64,000 nt of DNA from Tetrapyrgos nigripes (GCA_013368315.1 JAACJM010000210.1:84137-148136); one strand, 5' to 3'; positions 42,259-54,609 are shown, counted from the stretch's first letter. Numbers and translations are program-made. The notes: a model not told the origin generated them from the sequence alone.

Positions 42259-44313
42259 ATGTCTGGGTCTCAGTCTCGTACTCGGCGCAACCCCAAGCCA
42301 TACGCCGCGCTAAATACCCTTTTCCTCAATGAGGTCAACCGAAAACATCAAGTCAAGCGCATCGAGGATCTTCCACGACAGGCCGTTGAGACGGACATGT
42401 GTGTAGACAAGCTTTCCCCCTACATCGTGAAACTGGCCAAGAATGGGTTCAGATTCTCGGTTGACAGTATTACTTTGGAATTCTACAAAGTGCGTCGCGG
42501 TTTCTCTCGCCCCTTTCTGTAACTGAGTTAAATCAAGCCTAAAACGCCTCTTAAACTCGATGATGCCGAAGAGTGGGCTCAACAACACCTCAACCAAGAC
42601 CTGCGAGCTGTTGCGACAAAGCTCCAACCCGCCAAATCGCTCAAGACAGTTTTCAATCCTGACGACATAGGCACTGACTATGTTGACTTGGTTGTTCTTG
42701 GGGAAGCCCTACAGGATGTGCCTGAAAAGCGAGATACTGTTGGAGAGTTGCCCACTACGTTTGGACCTTACAAAAGTGCGTATCCGAAATTTCTCGGTCG
42801 AGTTTATCGTGTACTAAATCCGGAACAGGATATGATGATCTCTCGAAAAATATCAAAAAATTAAAGCCGTCCTCAGCGGCCAAGTCCCGTGAACGAGAAA
42901 CTTTCCAGAAAAGCCTCAGCACAGTGGTGCATGATGGGACGTTCGCAGTCAACCATGGCGGAACGGTTGCTCTCGAGACCATTGCACAACCTATCGAAAT
43001 TTTCTATCCTCCTTTCAGGCGCATATCGGAGGCGCTCGAGGATCCGAACTTCCAGCCTGGTCTAGACCTCCTTGATGTGATCTCCACGATAGTGTTGAAA
43101 GCTGGGATCATCGCACAAGAAGACAATTACACGGAGACATTGCGGAAGCCGCTTATGGAGGTTCTGGAGCAGTACCTCGGAAAGGTTTATACATCAGGAA
43201 AGCATAGCGCGGATGGGCTTATTATTCCTCTACTTTTTATAGATCTCAAGCTCGCATTCAGCGAAGGGGGTTGTGATCCTATCGTGCAGGCGGAATATTC
43301 AGTTCTCCAGAGGTGGAACGAAGAAGAAGTGAGTCGTCGTCTCGAGCATGACAAGTTTTCTAATTTTTACTCGTTAGCTCAAGCCTCTACGAGAGAAATG
43401 TTCTTGCCCTACCCTCATTCTCGCTGGAGGAGGACCAAATTTTGTCCTTCTTGGTGCTGTATGGGCGGATAGGTTCATAGTCCAGCGGTTATCAGATATT
43501 ATTTGTCTTGCCCAGGCATCCACAAGCGTAGATGACCATATCTACAAGGCTGCACGCTTCTTTTCGGCTATCAAACTTGGAATCAACGACTTGCGCGCAT
43601 ACTATAAGGATGTCAGAACTCGTAAAATGGAACCCCTTCAACCCAACACCCCTCATCCCCGCTTCTTTCCCTATCCGACCAAATTTAAGTGTCGTCAAAG
43701 CAAGGAAACTATCTCCTTTCGTTATTTGAATGCCACGGACGATGACGACTCTCGGAACCTTGTATATCTTGCCCAGACTCAAGAACCGCAACCCCGCAAA
43801 TTAATAGTCAAATTCTCGGACCGTTATGGATACGAAGCTCATCAACTACTTGCAGATGCGAAACATGCGCCTGAGCTCTTCTACTGTGGTCTGCTTGATG
43901 GAGAAAGCGATGTTTTAGACTCAGAGAAGGCCAAAGGGAGATTCCGCGGGGGCGCAGGAGGCCTCTACACTGGACCGATGCGAATGATTGTGATGGAGTA
44001 TTTGGAGGGGAAGAACGCTCTGCAGACGCCGCGGGAGGAGTGGCCTCCAACGGCACACGCCCACGTCAAGGCTACAATTGATCAACTACACGAAGCAGGT
44101 TTTGTTTTTGGCGACCTACGACTTCCCAACGTCATTTTCGCTGACGGTGACACCAAATTGATCGATTTCGACTGGAGTGGGAAGGAAGGAGATGTTTTTT
44201 ACCCGCATGGGTTGTCGGAGAACGCAGGTTGGGTCGAGGGTGTCAAGTCGTTTCGTAAGATTGAGAAAAAACACGATTTGGAAATGCTGGAGAAACACTT
44301 TCCTGCTTCATAG
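42259..44313 (+). CDS. Atypical protein-kinase-like protein of fungal type
   Basis: Four exons, 42259-42489, 42538-42775, 42829-43328 and 43378-44313, total 1,905 nt (634 aa), phases consistent. The C-terminal third resembles a kinase fold of the lineage-specific type common in agarics: KLIVKFSDRYG (possible beta-3 Lys), IVMEYLEGKN hinge (about residue 528), a catalytic-loop-like VFGDLRLPNVIF (about 568) in place of HRD, and LIDFDWSG in place of DFG (about 584). The N-terminal 320 residues have no recognised domain. Substrate unknown; whether it is active cannot be judged because HRD and DFG are both modified. It lies between two copies of a repeated segment derived from the Rho flank. Confidence 0.75.
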
Positions 44314-44419
44314 TTCATGGATACGAGATGGTTACTGCTTGGGCTGACGAGTGGTTAGGTTGTAACGGTTGTAGCTTTAACAATTTGCATTGGACATTCA
44401 TTCGTTCGGTACAATTTTG

Positions 44420-44745
44420 TGGTTCTATACTCTTTTTGTTACGTTGTATGAGGACAGGCTGCCCGTTGTGCGATATGTCTCTCGCGACACCGATGAGTAG
44501 TAAGAGATAATTTGGAATTAGTTTGGATGATCGCGACCGCGTCGCTTTTCCAGTACCGCCATCCTCTCAATATGTACCCAATACGCTCGAATACGAGAAT
44601 GATACTGAAACTAGCCCAGAGCATTACTGCATGCTTTTTGCGAGTGCTGCGACCATCAGTCCAATGGTAGATAAGACTGTAAGGGTAGAACACTTCACAT
44701 ACCTTCGCAGTACAAAAACTGGACCAATACGGTCATCAAAAGTTA
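44420..44745 (+). repeat. Duplicated segment, right of the kinase-like gene
   Basis: Begins with the Rho 3'-flank words (ACTCTTTTTGTTACGTTGTA, AGGACAGGCTGCCCGTT) and continues with the blocks listed for 41690-41985. Confidence 0.75.
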
Positions 44746-45078
44746 AGATACGCGCAAAGCAGGTCCATCGTAGCATAGTCCGAAACAACTCTGTAAGAGA
44801 TGAGTACTTCGATCTGCAGGGTCATGTTAATCTGTCTACCTACCTATCACTAATGTCCTGGTAATTAGTCAGTATGTACCTAAGTACCATTCTTGGAAGC
44901 GTTCGGAGCGTTCGCTCAATAAAGTTCATCTCGAATACAGCTGACTAACATGAGAGAATGAAGGTCCAAGAAATGCAGGATGCAAGATGAGCAAACAGGG
45001 TAAATACAAATAGAAAAAAAATACAGATAAATATATCTAGCAAGTTCGTTGTCATAAAAATGTCATGGAGAAACCACC
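44746..45078. other. Intergenic spacer
   Basis: No gene or clear repeat. Contains the 3' end region of the minus-strand gene that follows. Confidence 0.6.
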
Positions 45079-48000
45079 TCATCGATTGTGGTCATTGCTC
45101 TGCGGACGCCGAGGGTTAACAATTCCTCTACTGATTTGTTCTTCCCACCTTTCGTGACCCTCTCCAATAACCCAGTTGCCGGAGCGAGGGTCGCGTTCAA
45201 AATCACCGTCACGATACCCATACCGTTCCTGAAGCAGCCTCAGTAATGGATTTCTAAGTGCCGGATCCATTCGTACTGAATCTCCGGGGAGATAACTGCC
45301 GACACTGTGGCGCGCGAGACTTTCTTCGAACAAAGCCTCTTGATAGGTACAGCCACAGTTGAGATAGCCTTCAGGAGCCATCCGAGGAGGGTATATCCGC
45401 CTTTCCCTTCGGCCATCATGCCACGCGCAGAGAGAATTACCAGCACGGTTTAGCGAACAGAATTGACGAGTTCGAGCTTCCGTACGTGCACGCCAGGAAG
45501 CCTGGAAAGTAGGGGAAGGAGGCGGTAGACAGCCACTGCTAGCCATCTGCGTCTCGAGAGCTTGTATCCGTTGTTTATCAAGATGATGACGGTGTTCAAG
45601 CTCGGTGATCTGCAATCGGAGTTGATGGATCTCCTCTGCACTGGCAGATGATGACCATGATGATGATGGAAATGGATGTTGTTGGTGGTGGAGAGAGGGA
45701 TTCGTCGAATGGTCATAAGGGATAGCGTCATGGAAGGGTGAGGAGGTAAGGGTCCCTGAGCCAGACGAGGATGGAGTGCCTACTGAACCTGAGAAATCGT
45801 CAAATGCTGGGCCGTACTGTATTCCTGACACTTCAGGGGGAAACACAGAAGCGCTCGTAGGTGATGGCTGATGGGCTGCAGCCCAATCCGTTGATGACAT
45901 GCCCGTGGGAGGAGGAAGACGTGTCTTTGTGGGCTCAGAGGGCGCTGGGGAAGGTAACACGTCCCGCAGTGAGACAGAGCCTGTATGAGATAAGGGACGT
46001 GCGGAAGATGTGGCAATGCTATTGGACCTGGAAAAGTGTCGTTGCATCTCTTGCCGGAGGTCTTCTCGGGTCAGACCAAGAGTATTTAAGAGTAAGTGTT
46101 GCATCTCTTGCCGGAGGTCCTCTCGGGTCAGACCAAGAGTATTTAAGAGTTGTGAAATGGGCGACGTGTGATGGGCCTCTGAGGTAGCCATGGACGGTGT
46201 CGAAGCTACTGAGTGGTGATCAGGTTTGTTCGGAGAGTAGGGTCCAGGTGGAAGAGTATACGGCAACTTGCTACAATTCTCCTCATTGGGTTCTGGTTCC
46301 GTTAAGGTCATGGAAGGACTCGGAGTTGCAGATGAATGACCAACACGGTACTCCATTTTTGCGGAATTGGCCTCACTCAAAGACCGAGTATCATCAATGC
46401 CCAAAGAATTGTCTGAACTGGGTTTGAACCTCTTGAAAGAGACAAACTTGTTCGCATCATCAACATATGGGTGTTCATCCAGCCAGCTGGACAACATCTT
46501 TGTTGATCCATCTTCTGGATAAATAGGTTACACTGAGAACTGATGTTTGAACAGCTAGAACATACTTGATTCATCATCTGGCAGAAGAGCCACAGTAGCT
46601 ATTGCAGGGGTTTCTGGTGATTTCCTTTTTCTGGGTGTGGATGCATGATAAGGATCAGTGCGCCACAAAGTGGGAGACATAAGTGTCCCCAGGATGGAAT
46701 CGTGCTTTGAATCTGCTTTTATGTATGGTCAGCCTGACGGGAAAAAATCAACTAATAAATCAACTTACTTTGCCTGAATTTGGACGGAAATTTCTCCAGC
46801 ATTCGGCTGATTAAAGTGGATTTATCTGGGAACTGGCTGTCCGACTGAAAGTGGGTGTAGGTGAGGTCCATGAGGAATGATACGATGGCAAATAATCATT
46901 CAGGCTCACCTCTTCCCAAACTGATGCCCATTCGTCATCATGAGTGATAGCAACATTGGTGTCTGGGCACTAAAGAACATCATACCTCAGACGAAGGGTT
47001 CTTTGGAAAACAATACTCAACATACCTTGTCCAGAATGTACTCGTTTATTATATCAGATGGATGATGTAGCTGCATAGCCACTATCAGCATGTAATGTTG
47101 AGCTATACAATAAATAAATTTCCATACCTGAAAACCTGGCACCCCAGATTCAGAGTCCGAATCAGATTCAAAGATGCTAGACCCCCTCGGGCTCAATGAA
47201 CCAGGCCTCGCTGAGTCTATATCTCCTGCTATAGAAGAGTACGACGTTGTCGGCGAGAGGTCCAAGAGAGCCCCTGGAGACTGAGAATCGCTGTCTCGAC
47301 TTGACCTGCTACTTGAACCAGAAGTCGATGGTGTGGATGGGGGAGCAGATGAATAGACTGCAGATGTCGACGAGTTCAAGCTGCTGGATGTCGAAGCAGA
47401 TCCGCTAGACGATAGACTTGGTATAGAACCTTTGTATAGTAATGCTCCAGAATCCGCATTGGCCAAGTCCATAATTTTGACAGTGGAAGGTTTAATGTAT
47501 CTGGTAAGATTCTTCCTTATCATGATTTTATACCCTCGAATGAATGGGGACAGATTAGGAAGCGAATGGCCTCGGTTTGAGCCTCCTGGGGAATGCTCAT
47601 GTTTGGGCAAGGAGCTAGAAGTGAAGGATAGACTTCCGAAATCTCCGTTGGGTAGAGGGGGACAGGAGAATTTGAAAGATATGGAAATATTTCTGGAGGA
47701 ACTGTCGAAAGCCAAGTTTTGGTAGCAGCTGGTTCTGTCGAAACCTGTGATGACATAGAGAGAACCGTTGCGGGCATCCATCCTGACTTGGTCATTGACA
47801 AACCTGTACCAAGATTCGCCATTATTTATGGTATAATCACGGATGTCCCGTAAACCAGTATAATCTTCACGACGAGCGCCTTCAGGAAGTATGAGGACAG
47901 CACCTTGTTCGCTAGAGGATTGATATTCAAAACCAATTCCAGCCGTTACTGGTATCCTGGGGGCATCAAAAATTCGACCATCTGTCAGTCTTGGAATCGA

Positions 48001-48408
48001 ACTTGAAGAAGGTAGGACATACGGAGCCGGAACGGTCCCATCAGCACCCAGTAAAATCTCCTGCATATCTCTGCTGAATACCCGAGTATTCTCCAAATGA
48101 TGAAGACCATTCGAAGAAAGGAGAAGAGTACTTTGAAACTCCAAAGGCTCGAAACCAGGGGGAACCCCATATACTTGGTTCACTAGATCGTCGGATGATC
48201 TAAAGATATTGAACAAGGTCCTAAAGTCACCGGAGTCACTGATCAAGCCTACATCTCCTATTCTAACCCCCTCTTCATAGATAGCTCTCCAGCGATCTTG
48301 CTCGGAAATTGGACCGATTCTTTTGGGCCCCGGGTTCAACAGCGCACAGCCGTGGCGGTGACAGAACAATTTACCGGAATAGATGTCTTGACGAGTTATT
48401 ATACCCAT
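45079..48408 (-). CDS. Agaricomycete protein of unknown function, two conserved regions
   Basis: Five exons, 48408-47026, 46969-46910, 46844-46769, 46715-46566 and 46514-45079, total 3,105 nt (1,034 aa). The start at 48408 has a good context (ACCATGG). Residues 1-245 match a family I know only as hypothetical proteins in mushrooms (EEGVRIGDVGLIS, EQGAVLILPEGARRED, ESWYRFVND, GSLYVITGFD). A Ser-rich linker is followed by PSDIINEYIL and VAITHDDEWASV, which belong to the same family. The middle has a coiled coil and an exact-looking tandem repeat of LLNTLGLTREDLRQEMQ. The C-terminal ~130 residues are a second conserved region (LNRAGNSLCAWHDGRRERR, GYLNCGCTYQEALFEESLARH, RYGYRDGDFERDP). Function unknown. 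It could be two genes merged by my exon joining, but the joined phases are consistent. Confidence 0.65.
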
Positions 48409-48885
48409 GGTTGGTTCATTAGGTGCAGAGGAGTGCAAGAGAGTTGGGGACTAATAGTGGGGGACTTGAGTGGGGGGATTTGGAAAGAAATGGCAGCGTA
48501 CCAAGCATTTAAAAGAGCAACAGCATTCGCCAGATGGCTATGCTGTTACCAGAATTAGACTTCTGGGTTTGGGCAAAGCACACGAGAGAAACACACGAGT
48601 ATTCACATACATAACAATACTTTGCGGGAGAAGACACACGGGCGCCCAGTATTGTGGTGTAGACGCAGTCAAGGTTTAGATATCACAGAATGAAGCAGGC
48701 CGTAGATGTGGATCCAACAAGCAGTGCGAGCGCTTGTCCCAGCATCGCCTGTTCACTGACAGTGATGAATCCCACAAAGATTGCGAGTTATCTGGATGAC
48801 CTTTCATTAACGACAACAGGGACGGTAAGCTTAGCTATGATACAGGAAAAGTAAAAAACCTCGACCAAACCTCGACACCAGCATC
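48409..48885. other. Spacer between the unknown gene and the pirin pseudogene
   Basis: Holds the promoter of the minus-strand gene. No other feature was recognised. Confidence 0.5.
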
Positions 48886-49816
48886 TTACGCCAAATCAAA
48901 CAAAACCTCCACCTTCCTGTCCCTCCTCCCCCTGTCACCCACATTCTCAATCATAAACTCACTTCCAGGCTTGACCTGTAAATAAGCACCGTCGCCTTCC
49001 CTCAATGTTACCTCTCCTCCACTTCCACTAATCTTCACTGTAGCCCCTTGCGCTTTACCCTCATTATACTCACTCGCTCTAATCACATGAGAACACGCCT
49101 GGGTTCCAGTCATCTCCTGCGTCACCTTCTTCTCCTCTCCAACAATACTCGCGTAAAGCGTAAGCGGACCCTATACAGGCGCAGGTCCATCCCCATGCCC
49201 ATCAGAGCCTTTTCCATCACTGAAATTCTTCTTAACACCCTCAGTACTAACAGGCGCAACTACCCCCAATCCATTTATCTTTTCGTCTGGGAAGAACCGA
49301 GTAAGATATTTCGATGTGAGACCGGGAGTGGAGGGTACAGACCAGATTAGGAGGAAATAGACGGGTCTGGTGCCATGTGTTTTTTTAGAGTGGGAGATAC
49401 CAGTGCTGGCGGAGGTGAGTTGGATGTGGCCTCAAGAGAGGATTTCAGTGTTACCCATGGAGTCTTTGTTGAAGAAGACAAAGGGTAGGGCGTCAGCGAA
49501 GGATAAGAAGTATGGGGAATGACAATTCACCCTCAACAACGTTTGAAAAGATCTCGAATTCCCTACATGAGTGTGTAGTATGTGCGGCTATACGGTCTTC
49601 ATTGATGACGCAGAGGCAACCGTAGTGCTCGTGTCCAAAGTTTTGATACCTATGAAAGATGGTTGGTTCAGATTAGTGCCAAGTATTACGAGATAGAAAA
49701 GCCAAAGACGTACATAGGGAAGGAGAAAATATGGAACATTTTCAACCATGGTCGGCGTGGCCTCGTTCTTCACTTCGACAGGGAGCGAATTGGATAGAGT
49801 CGGAAATGTTATTCAT
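48886..49816 (-). pseudogene. Pirin-like protein pseudogene
   Basis: On the minus strand the pieces follow the fungal pirin layout: SEERGHADHG, LKMFHIFSFP, HYGCLCVINEDR, REFEIFSNVVEGEL, DSMGNTEIL, IQLTSASTGISHS, IWSVPSTPGLTSKYLTRFF and a C-terminal cupin part ending VEVLFDLA. Pirins are nuclear or cytosolic metal-binding cupins, some with quercetin dioxygenase activity. It is broken: a ~4-nt loss after HADHG shifts the frame, and TGA (49432-49434) and TAG (49171-49173) replace Arg and Gln codons. Several Cys residues stand where Arg is expected, all C to T changes. At least one intron (about 49660-49712) is still recognisable. Confidence 0.8.
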
Positions 49817-49963
49817 GGTGGAGGAGAGTGGTCTCGAGAAAGGGGATAGGGAAAATAAATTCGAAAGCGAGATGAATGATCTGATGGGAATTGTCCAAAG
49901 ACTGGGTAGAGTTTGATGACCAGCCATAGACGTTGGCGAGCAAGAAAGCCTGTTGCTTTTCAT

Positions 49964-51482
49964 CCCACTAGCCCCACCCAGCCAACATTAGACTGATTTT
50001 TCATCTCATTTTTCGACCAGGCCGAACAGAAAAAGCAGATGAAAACCACGATACGGGCCCAAGGTCTGCACAAATATTATTTCATGAAGGAGATGTGGGC
50101 CACCACTGCGTGTGGCAATGACGAGGCCCAAAAGGAAAGGGGGCAAGTGGCAAGAAGCGCTAAATGAGCGCTGTCAACTGTTCGGTACGACGGTACTGGC
50201 TTCTATCATGGAGATTTGAAAGAAAATCTTGAGAAAATTGTATATCTAAATTAAATAGCTATACACGGGAGCCTCATATTATAAGGATAACTCCGTAAAG
50301 GGCCTCGTAACGTTGTTACCTTGAGAAATGGCGAGCAGCAGGTGTGAAGGATGATGACGTTGCCGAACAAGTGCGTTGCAGACTGCGCGTTTTTGCGGCA
50401 AAGCCGGTGACCGGTTACGGTGATCAAATGGCACCGGAAACCGGTACACCTATCGAACACAGCCACATGCGGGAGCGTCAGATTATAAGAACGAGACCTT
50501 AAACTTAAGGGCCTCGTAACACGGGTCTAGTGCCCAGCTTCCTTAGCCTACCTCTATCGAGACACGTCCTTTCCGAAGCGAAAGATAAACCTAAGGTCTG
50601 CGCAAGATCCAGAAGCAACAGAAGTTGAAAATTCTGATGAGGCATCACCTCAGAAGCGACTACGGAGAGATAAGGAGTTGAAGCAGGGAGAGGAATGAGA
50701 GGAGACAGGTCAGGGAGAACGAGGACAAGAACGAGGGTAAGGACAAGAGCAATGTGTGCAGATGTTCACATGGAGGTCGAGCAACCCCGTACAGTATGGA
50801 AAGCAGGAAGGGCCCGCTCAAGCAGGAAGGGCTTGCTCACTTAAGCGAGCATAAGCGCGGTGATGGAGCATAAATAAGGCAGTAGGACCCCTGACACTTC
50901 GAGTTTTGAATAAATTATTATACATGTGCTGTTTACTCATGTTTACTCTGCCTCTTCGGCAGACCGAATACATTCCACAGACGTATATGGAGTCTGTGGA
51001 ATGTATTCGGTTGTCTGCTAGGACGCGCGTTCGACAAACGTTCGATTGATTTTAGCCGTCAGCGGCTTATTACACATAACCCCAAAAAAGGAAATCAGGT
51101 ACTCGCACGTCTTTTACATTCCTTTGTTGTTCCTCTGCATGATTTTTTTGTTCATGGTCTTTATTCTTCATTTATGGCACCTATGTCAGCTGACGAAGTA
51201 CTCGGAACCCATTTTTATCCTCAGACGGCGGCCCAAAACCGCTCAGAAGGACCCGCGGGAAATCTTTCGGCAATTGCCGTACCGCACTGTAACAGGCGAC
51301 ACGACTTACACTTTAAGAGCCTTTGGACTCATTTTCCCCAAAATAACTCCCCTGGACATGTAGAATGGTAAATCTACATCCTACTCCTGGTCTAAATCCT
51401 GAAAATCGCGCAGAAACATTGCAACTCAGAAGGTTAGTTCAGAAATTGAAATTGACAGATGTGGCTACTACAGGATACAGGA
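49964..51482. other. Repeat-bearing spacer, no gene
   Basis: Contains two diverged copies of a block (GGGAGCCTCATATTATAAGG near 50270; GGGAGCGTCAGATTATAAGA near 50470), each followed by GGGCCTCGTAAC. A 20-bp inverted repeat lies at 50963-51011. TATA- and AATAAA-like words near 50870-50915 may belong to a small mobile element. No supported ORF. Confidence 0.5.
50963..51011. repeat. Perfect 20-bp inverted repeat (hairpin)
   Basis: Arms ACCGAATACATTCCACAGAC (50963-50982) and its exact reverse complement (50992-51011) around a 9-nt loop. Confidence 0.9.
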
Positions 51483-53491
51483 CTAGTCATCACTAGACTC
51501 CTCATCTGAACTGAATGCCACTACTCCATCTGCTATATCCTCTTCCTCTTGATCTTCACCTAAGCCTAAGCCTCCATTAAAACCCCCCAAATAGCCTGTC
51601 TCTTCATTATATCCCAGAGGCACAAGTTCTTCAATGACATCTCCAAGGTCACACTGAAGAGCCTCACGCAATTCATTCACAAATATCTCCCTGTCATCAA
51701 CATAAGGCTGCAGACAAAGGGTCTCCACAAGGGGAATGTTAGCCTCAAACATAGACAGCAAGTCCTCATACACATTCCACACATTGTGATGAGTTATAGT
51801 GGGTGAATCCAGCTGAACATGGTAAGCTGAGATGCAGCGCTGAAATTCAGGATCAACAAGCTGAAATACTTCATGATCAGGAGGGGCATAAAGCTGTTCA
51901 GCTCTCTTGATATAATCTCCCTCTGGATCAATCAAAACCTGCCAACCTAGGGTGAGATTACACCAATGGCTAGAACAGAATCACTCACCTTGAAATCACA
52001 TACATGGTACCCCTCTGGATGGGCATCAATATCATTAGGAGGACCATGGGGAAAAATCTTGTGTTTCTGGGCCCTTTTTGCAGTATTGTTCACAAGGTAG
52101 ACATAGTGATCCAGTTCTGCTTGAAACCAAGGAATAAATACTCATTTGAATACATTACTAGGAAAATGAGTCAGCACTTATTGGGGCTCTTGCTTAAATT
52201 CAAACTCACTATTGAAGTGCATTGTCACAGCTGTAGTCGACATTGGGGTTTGATAAAATGTCCTCAAATCCTGGCATAAAGTTACGTTGCAGATTTGACC
52301 AGACAATCTCTGGAGGGATATTATTTTTTTCCTTCATATATCGATATTGCAATGTGCCTTCAAGTGAAGGATCAAGACTCTGTCGAATAAAGGAGTGTCC
52401 TTTAACCAAACAAAAGTTTTCTGGGCCTGGGTCACTCTGTGTAATCAGAGGTACATCTAAAATACAGACATTCAATTGGGAGTTTATAACCTTAGAAGCA
52501 TTGCACTTACAGCCATCACTCTTTATACAATCAAGATAATTGTGAAATATGAGATGAGGATTTAAGTTTGTCCACCAAACCTTCAGCCATTTCATCTTGC
52601 CTAGAGTATAATCCAAAAATTGATCAGAATCACAATTTCTTCAGGTTTCTATAATTTAATTTACGAACCAGTATGAAGTGCCAGGCCATGCTTCTTAAGC
52701 TTATCATGCTGATCAACACACCACACATCATTCACTCCAGCAGCCCAGAATACATGTTGTCTAAAGCTGCCTTCGCTTGTATCCCCGGAGAAGATCTGGC
52801 TCATACTCTTGCATATATTCAATAATCACCTTCCTGTAATATCTCTCAATTCAATATCTTCATAAATTGACTGAGCACATACCTGGTCACCTCCATATTA
52901 TAGTCATGTTTTAGGCGTTTCTTCATATCATTCCAACCAGCCATTGGAAACATTTGTCGCAACTCTGTCATGGGCTTAATGATATTAGAGACTTGGTATT
53001 CTGGTATACAGACAGTTAGAATTGATACAGTCACATTGAGCACAATAGAAAACTGAAATACCAGCACTTCTAGTCCTAATCAATCCCAGAGATTCCCTGA
53101 TTCTGTAGAGTTGAAATTTAGCTGAACATACCCCAGACATGAAGTAGATTTCGTACCCTAGACCATATTTTTCAGTGTCAAAGCAATGATCATCCTTAAG
53201 AGTACGCAAGATCTTGACATCATCCCATCCATAATTCCAATATTTGGTGATATCTGGGGTAATTTTCTCCAATGGAGCTGAAGAAGAAAAGAGTCAGTTT
53301 GATACAAGTTGATAAATAATTGTACAAACAGTTTGGTTTATTGAAACCCATGATTGTGTAGATAATGCAGTAGCAGGATAGCTTTTATAGTCCAGCAGAG
53401 GTATGATATACTGCAAAGCATGTTGAACGATCATTGGCCACTCACCACGTTCAGTAACCCTCAAGGCAGTTGGCCGTAACATTTTGTTCAC
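51483..53491 (-). pseudogene. Integrase-core-domain gene of basidiomycete transposon type, broken
   Basis: Minus-strand exons match the integrase-core family seen widely in agaric genomes: MTELRQMFPMAGWNDMKKRL, then AAGVNDVWCVDQHDKLKKHG (first catalytic Asp), LHTG, WLKVWWTNLNPHLIFHNYL, ITQSDPGPENF (second Asp), LEGTLQYRYMKEKNNI with the downstream PEIVW, FMPGFEDIL, FIPWFQAELDHYV, VNNTAKRAQKH and an acidic C-terminus (EEEDIADGVV, SSDEESSDD). Introns are short GT-AG. A TGA replaces the expected Trp before VFIPWF (near 52150), and the DVWC region is offset in frame from its upstream exon, so the gene is non-functional. The family's DDE integrase would move an unidentified DNA element; no terminal repeats were found. 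Confidence 0.75.
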
Positions 53492-54540
53492 CGTTACAAT
53501 CAGAAAGCCTCGAGATGTTGGCCGTATATATTTTGAATTTTGACACGTACATTACAATCAGAAAGTCTCGAGATGTTGGCTGTAACATACATATTTTGAT
53601 GTTCACCTGTAACGTTTGACGTTCACCCCCTATGCTGTAACATTTTGAATACTCGCCATTATAATCAAATAGTACAGATGTACTCAGCAGTAAGCCTTAA
53701 GGCAGTTGGCCGTAACATGAGGATTTTTGGCCGCTGGATTTGTGGCTGCTCACCGCTACCATTATGCCATGAAAGCCTTGAGACATTGGCCGTACATCTT
53801 TTGAATTTTGACACGTACATTACAATCAGAAAGTCTCGAGACGTTGGCCGTAACATGCATATTTTGTTTCCTTTTATTTTGCTTTCACCCCTCCTTCTCT
53901 TCCCCCCCCCCCCCCCTCCCCCCCCCCTCCCCCCCCCCCCCCCCCCCCCCCACCGACGCTTCACCGTTTACCTTCCCTCAACAGCCATCGAAAGTCATCA
54001 AGAGCCGCTCTCTGAGACTCTGAATCACTATGGCTATCTCCATCCAAGGTCATTGAAAGGCACCGTTACATTAAATGGTACAGTATTGGCTCTATCTAAT
54101 TAAAAGAATTTTTTACTGCATACGAAACCAGTTTACTTAAACAGGCCTCGTAATTTGCCATGCGAAGCAGTGGCACCTTTCCCCAGTAACGTTTGACATT
54201 CACCCCCTATGCTGTAACATTTTGACTACTCACCATTATAATCAAATAGTACAGATGTACTCAGCAGTAAGCCTAAGGCAGTTGGCCGTAACATGAGGAA
54301 TTTTGGCCACTAGATTTGTGGCTGCTCACTGCTACCATTATGCCATGAGGATTTTTTTTGACCACTCACCATTACAATCAGATAATACAGGTGTACTCAG
54401 CAGTAAGCCTCCAGGCAGTTGGCCGTAACATTTTGACCACTCACTGTTATAATCAGATAGTACAGATGTATTCAGCAGTAAGCCTCAAGGCAATTGGCCA
54501 TAACATGAGGATTTTTGGCTGCTACAATCAAGCCGTTGGC
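53440..54540. repeat. Field of GTTGGCCGTAACAT repeats with a 155-bp direct duplication
   Basis: The word GTTGGCCGTAACAT or a one-base variant occurs about nine times at irregular spacing, mostly after CAGTAAGCCT or CAGAAAGTCTCGAGA. A block of about 160 bp (53609-53770) is repeated at 54188-54345. No coding region is supported. Confidence 0.75.
53897..53951 (+). repeat. Long C tract
   Basis: About 55 nt of C with three or four T interruptions. G-quadruplex potential on the opposite strand; also an error-prone region in sequencing, so its length is uncertain. Confidence 0.8.
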
Positions 54541-54609
54541 CTACGGCAGTCATGAAAGTATATATATGTCTCATTTCGATATCGTCAATTCGTCAATTTG
54601 ATTCTTCAA

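Noticed and set aside
47085..47135. A 46-bp intron in the first exon of the unknown gene (GTATGG...GATAG)
   Set aside because: Splicing it would break the reading frame that correctly leads into PSDIINEYIL; the unspliced frame is open.
53665..54103. ORFs with polyglycine or polyproline across 53895-53955
   Set aside because: Caused by the C tract; no other coding signal.
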